Of a stretch of DNA of 64,000 nt, positions 60,874-64,000 are shown one piece after another; the stretch's first letter is position 1, and every line of letters starts with the position of its first letter. This DNA comes from Candidatus Omnitrophota bacterium (lineage in GTDB: Bacteria > CAIJMQ01): assembly GCA_018812925.1 (NCBI GenBank), contig JAHJCU010000004.1:432289-496288 (forward strand), read 5' to 3'. The notes beneath the pieces are model-generated. The model saw only the letters and a list, made by a program, of their open reading frames with translations. It was not told the DNA's origin and ran no database searches. Both the position numbers and the translations under genes were made by a program.

Positions 60874-60945
60874 CTAATCCTTCCCTGTCCGCCTGAATTT
60901 TTTGCGGGTGTTTCTTATTTTTATTATTAACGGGATTCCTTCCAA
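60874..60945 (-). pseudogene. Duplicated der 3' end
   Basis: Reads LEGIPLIIKIRNTRKKFRRTGKD*; 30 bp (60916-60945) identical to der positions 62204-62233. Confidence 0.85.
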
Positions 60946-60948
60946 TTA

Positions 60949-61389
60949 TTATAAATACTCAGGAAATTCTGCTTTAATTTTATCTCTAATAAATTCTACA
61001 AAGGACTCTGTTTCTTTGAAAAGTTCTTCCGCTTCTTTATCGGATACTACGCCTGCCCTGTCATAGTCGGCGATGTTTCTCTTTTTTCTGGAACGGTCAA
61101 GATAATCTATAACGCTAATATGTTCCTTCCCCAAGATATCTCTTAAAGCTGTCCATGTTGTATAGTGGTGGCTTTCTGTTGCAGGCTTGTAGCCACAGCA
61201 ATAAAGTAGCGCAAGTCCTGCCTGAAAAGCGGCGTTGTAGGTTATGTTGAATTTTCTGTCTGCCGAAAGGTTTTCGAGCGAAGCGTCTTGAATATCCCTG
61301 TTAATCAGATTAAAAATATCTCTTATTTCTTGTTTGCTGGTTTGATGTTTTTTGAGCTTCCCCACGCTATACCAATTCTCTAAGGTCAT
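60949..61389 (-). CDS. HEPN-domain protein
   Basis: 146 aa helical, AFQAGLALLYCCGYKPATESHHYTTW, RKKRNIADYDRAG; partner of MNT gene. Confidence 0.75.
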   Translation of the reverse strand: MTLENWYSVGKLKKHQTSKQEIRDIFNLINRDIQDASLENLSADRKFNITYNAAFQAGLALLYCCGYKPATESHHYTTWTALRDILGKEHISVIDYLDRSRKKRNIADYDRAGVVSDKEAEELFKETESFVEFIRDKIKAEFPEYL

Positions 61390-61948
61390 TTTTCGTTCCT
61401 TTCAGGAAAATTTTCGGTTCTTTTAAAACTGTTGTTATAAAATGGTTGTGAACTTTTCTTTTTTGCTTGAACTCTTCAGGCGGGAAAATGGTGCAGTTGA
61501 TTTCTCTTCTTAATTCTTTTTCCGACTGTATGATTACTTTCTGTAAATCTTTTAGAGTGGCATCGCCGATTATGAATAAATCGATATCGCTGGATAGGTT
61601 CTCGCTGTTTTTGGCATAGGAGCCGTAAATAAAAGCGATTTGGATATTTTCGTAGCCCTTAACTAAGGATTTTAATTTGTCGCCGATGCCTGCGGTTTTG
61701 AGAATAATACTTTTCAGTTCGGAAAATAACGGGAAATCTTTGTTAACTGAATAATATTTTCTATTAGCTTCTGTTTCTATGTTTAGCAGTCCCATTTTCT
61801 CAAGGTTTTGGAGTTCTCTTCTGATGCTGGTATAAGGCGTTTTTAAAAGTGATTCAATCTGCCGAGGATAATAGCTGTTGTTCGCGTTTATTAAGAAAAG
61901 CTTAAGCAAGTCTATTCGGGTTTTGGAAGAAAGTAGAGAAGTTAACAT
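61367..61948 (-). CDS. wHTH + minimal nucleotidyltransferase (MNT)
   Basis: N-terminal winged helix; AFIYGSYAKNSENLSSDIDLFIIGDA nucleotidyltransferase motif. Confidence 0.85.
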   Translation of the reverse strand: MLTSLLSSKTRIDLLKLFLINANNSYYPRQIESLLKTPYTSIRRELQNLEKMGLLNIETEANRKYYSVNKDFPLFSELKSIILKTAGIGDKLKSLVKGYENIQIAFIYGSYAKNSENLSSDIDLFIIGDATLKDLQKVIIQSEKELRREINCTIFPPEEFKQKRKVHNHFITTVLKEPKIFLKGTKNDLRELV

Positions 61949-62058
61949 GTTTTATTCTTTTACCTTAAAGCAAATTTGGGTTCAAGGATTGAGCCTAATT
62001 TGTGTTAATATTAACCTAATATAGGCTCATTATATCTATGCGAGCGTGATTTGTCAAC

Positions 62059-62162
62059 CCCGTTAGAGATTTAATAAGTTGCTCATTATCTATCATACAA
62101 TATGATAGTTGCTTATCCCGTTAATAAAATATTTAGTGTTTTTTTAAATCTCTAACGGGGTC
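62059..62162. repeat. Family A element at der 3' end
   Basis: CCCCGTTAGAGATTTAA ... TTAAATCTCTAACGGGG, 17-bp perfect inverted repeat; supplies the last der codons. Confidence 0.85.
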
Positions 62163-63569
62163 AATTTTCCCTATCCGCCCGTGTTTTTGTCGTGTGTTTC
62201 GTATTTTTATTATTAACGGGATTCCTTCCAACCCAAATTTTTTGTGTAGATGGTGTGTGACAAACCTAAGAAAAGTTTTATCTATACCTGAGGGATTGTT
62301 TGTTCTTAGGATAATGTTGTTTGGGCGAGCGTGGTTTTGTGTTAAATCGTAAATTCTTGTTCCCGCCCTTGGCATACGTTTCGCCTTAATCTCGGCCAGT
62401 GCATCTGCCAGCTGGGTTCTTGTAATCGGCTTTTTATAGGCAAGGATTATTTCTTTTGCTTTGGTAAGCGCTACCTCAAGGTTTTTGCCTGTTACGCCGG
62501 AAGTAAATATGAAAGGGGCGAAGTCAAGAAAGTTAAATTGGCTCTTTACGGCATTAAGATACTCTTCTTTTTCGTCCAAACTTTTTTCGGGCTGGAGGAG
62601 TTTACCTTTATTGTAAATATTTTTGGTCTTGCTTTTAGTTTGCTCAGGCGAAGATAGTGGACGCAGGGACGCAGGGATTAAGTCGCTTTTGTTTAACAGG
62701 ATTATTACGGCTTTTGCGTGTTCCTCCAAAAATGAACCGATTGATAAATCTTCTCGTATAATGCCCATACTCATATCAAGAAGGAAGAAGACCATATCTG
62801 AATCGGCTATGGCTTTTTTTGTTTTCTTTACCGCTACCTTTTCTAAGCCTTCTCTGATTCTTCCCTCTCGTCTTATACCGCTTGTATCAAGCAGCATAAA
62901 TTTATCTTCTCCAAGAGAAAAAGGAATTTCAACGATATCTCTTGTTGTTCCGGGGACATCGTGGACTATTACTCTCTGGCTCCCAAATAGTTTGTTTATT
63001 AAAGTGGATTTGCCGACATTGGGATGTCCCACAATCATTACGCTAAAAGGTTTTTGTCCTTTTTTGATTTCCCCTTTTGGGATTTTTGCTGAAATTTTTT
63101 CCATCAACTCGTTTATATTGAGTCCGTGTATTGCGGAAATAGATATCGTGTCGGAGAAACCCATTTTATAAAATTCGCCGGAAAGAGCCTCTCTTTTATT
63201 ACCTTCTATTTTGTTTACGACCAGAATTATCGGCTTACCGGTTTTTCTCAATAATTGGCAAATTTCTTCGTCCCAGTTATGAAGCCCTTCTTCGCCGTCA
63301 ACAAGAAAGAGCATAAGGTCTGCTTCTTTTATGCTGTAGGCGACCTGCTTTTTTATTTCTTGGGTTAGCGTTTGCGTGTCGTCGGGAATAATTCCGCCGG
63401 TGTCTATTAACTCAAAGATTGTTTTGCCCCAGTACACTTCGCCGTAGAGACGGTCTCTTGTTACGCCGGGTTTGGCGTCAACAATTGAAGCCCGGCTTTT
63501 TGTTAGACGGTTAAATAATGTGGATTTACCCACATTGGGACGACCGACAATAGCAACTTTTGGTAGCAT
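62133..63569 (-). CDS. der: GTPase Der
   Basis: Two GTPase domains: VGRPNVGKSTLFNRLTKS and VGHPNVGKSTLINKLFG; KH-like C-terminus. Confidence 0.97.
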   Translation of the reverse strand: MLPKVAIVGRPNVGKSTLFNRLTKSRASIVDAKPGVTRDRLYGEVYWGKTIFELIDTGGIIPDDTQTLTQEIKKQVAYSIKEADLMLFLVDGEEGLHNWDEEICQLLRKTGKPIILVVNKIEGNKREALSGEFYKMGFSDTISISAIHGLNINELMEKISAKIPKGEIKKGQKPFSVMIVGHPNVGKSTLINKLFGSQRVIVHDVPGTTRDIVEIPFSLGEDKFMLLDTSGIRREGRIREGLEKVAVKKTKKAIADSDMVFFLLDMSMGIIREDLSIGSFLEEHAKAVIILLNKSDLIPASLRPLSSPEQTKSKTKNIYNKGKLLQPEKSLDEKEEYLNAVKSQFNFLDFAPFIFTSGVTGKNLEVALTKAKEIILAYKKPITRTQLADALAEIKAKRMPRAGTRIYDLTQNHARPNNIILRTNNPSGIDKTFLRFVTHHLHKKFGLEGIPLIIKIRNTRQKHGRIGKIDPVRDLKKH

Positions 63570-63607
63570 TTTAAAGAATGTTTTGGGAGTTATGGTTACA
63601 ACACTCG

Positions 63608-63730
63608 TTTTTTCGTAATCAGTAATTAGTAATCGGTAAATGGTAATTAAAGAACCATAAACAGTAATTAACTAATCCAAAAAATTTTTAAAGTTACAGT
63701 TTACGCTTTACGAGTTACCAGTTACGAAAC
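63608..63730. repeat. GTAATTNGTAAATNG-type intergenic repeat
   Basis: TCAGTAATTAGTAATCGGTAAATGGTAATT ... ACGCTTTACGAGTTACCAGTTACG; related stretches at 11720-11780, 36065-36155, 41836-41915, 58588-58735. Confidence 0.6.
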
Positions 63731-63737
63731 TTAACAA

Positions 63738-64000
63738 TTATTTAACTACATCCCCATATTTAAAGCCCGAACCTTCTAAAATTTTGGCTTTGGAGAATTT
63801 CTCTTCGACTGATGTTACTTCTATTCTGCCTATTCTTGATTCTTCCTTACCCAAAGAAAGTCCGGTTGCGGGGTCAATTAGTTCTTCACCCACACCATAA
63901 ACAGTATATGTAGTTCCTACAGACATATTCACATCTTGCCCGCCGGAAATATAAACGACATTATTGTTATCAACTTTTACAATGCTTGACTGCCAGGAGA
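63738..64000 (-). CDS. C-terminus of FlgT/CsgG-like outer surface protein (runs off window)
   Basis: Open to window end: ...VVYISGGQDVNMSVGTTYTVYGVGEELIDPATGLSLGKEESRIGRIEVTSV... Confidence 0.5.
   Translation of the reverse strand, partial: SWQSSIVKVDNNNVVYISGGQDVNMSVGTTYTVYGVGEELIDPATGLSLGKEESRIGRIEVTSVEEKFSKAKILEGSGFKYGDVVK

Noticed and set aside
62623-63171. 182-aa plus-strand ORF
   Set aside because: Antisense shadow of der.

Overview
Chromosomal window from an AT-rich, probably uncultivated bacterium. Lineage is not determined; the mix of a V-type ATPase, tmRNA and many coding-sequence-invading palindromes would fit an Omnitrophota-like or related group, but that is only inference. Most of the window is housekeeping: a partial V-ATPase operon, parAB with a perfect parS, yidC/yidD/rpmH, trk K+ uptake, hslUV, mnmA, gap-pgk-secG-folK, panC, smpB-ssrA, murI, dnaA-dnaN-gyrB, radA, dnaB, frr-pyrH-tsf-rpsB, gpsA-plsY and der, plus tRNA-Pro(GGG) and tRNA-Leu(CAA). 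The most interesting signals are: (1) several families of small palindromic elements inserted in frame inside conserved proteins (NadA, FolK x3, Pgk, ParB, NifS, Der), including one 27-bp element identical in parB and pgk but read in different frames; (2) two accessory cassettes flanked by duplicated fragments of neighbouring housekeeping genes: a 2-TM protein plus nuclease-like/DNA methyltransferase fusion between two copies of an AMMECR1 5' end, and a HEPN/MNT pair between two copies of the der 3' end; (3) a compact sulfur-assimilation island (Rrf2, CysK, DUF39, NIL-ferredoxin, AIR-synthase-like, NifS, ThiI-like, NadA, IscU/Nfu) bracketed by two DUF1573 proteins; (4) a V-ATPase operon lacking A/B/D, and no rnpA between rpmH and yidD. 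All family calls come from reading the sequence; no searches were run.
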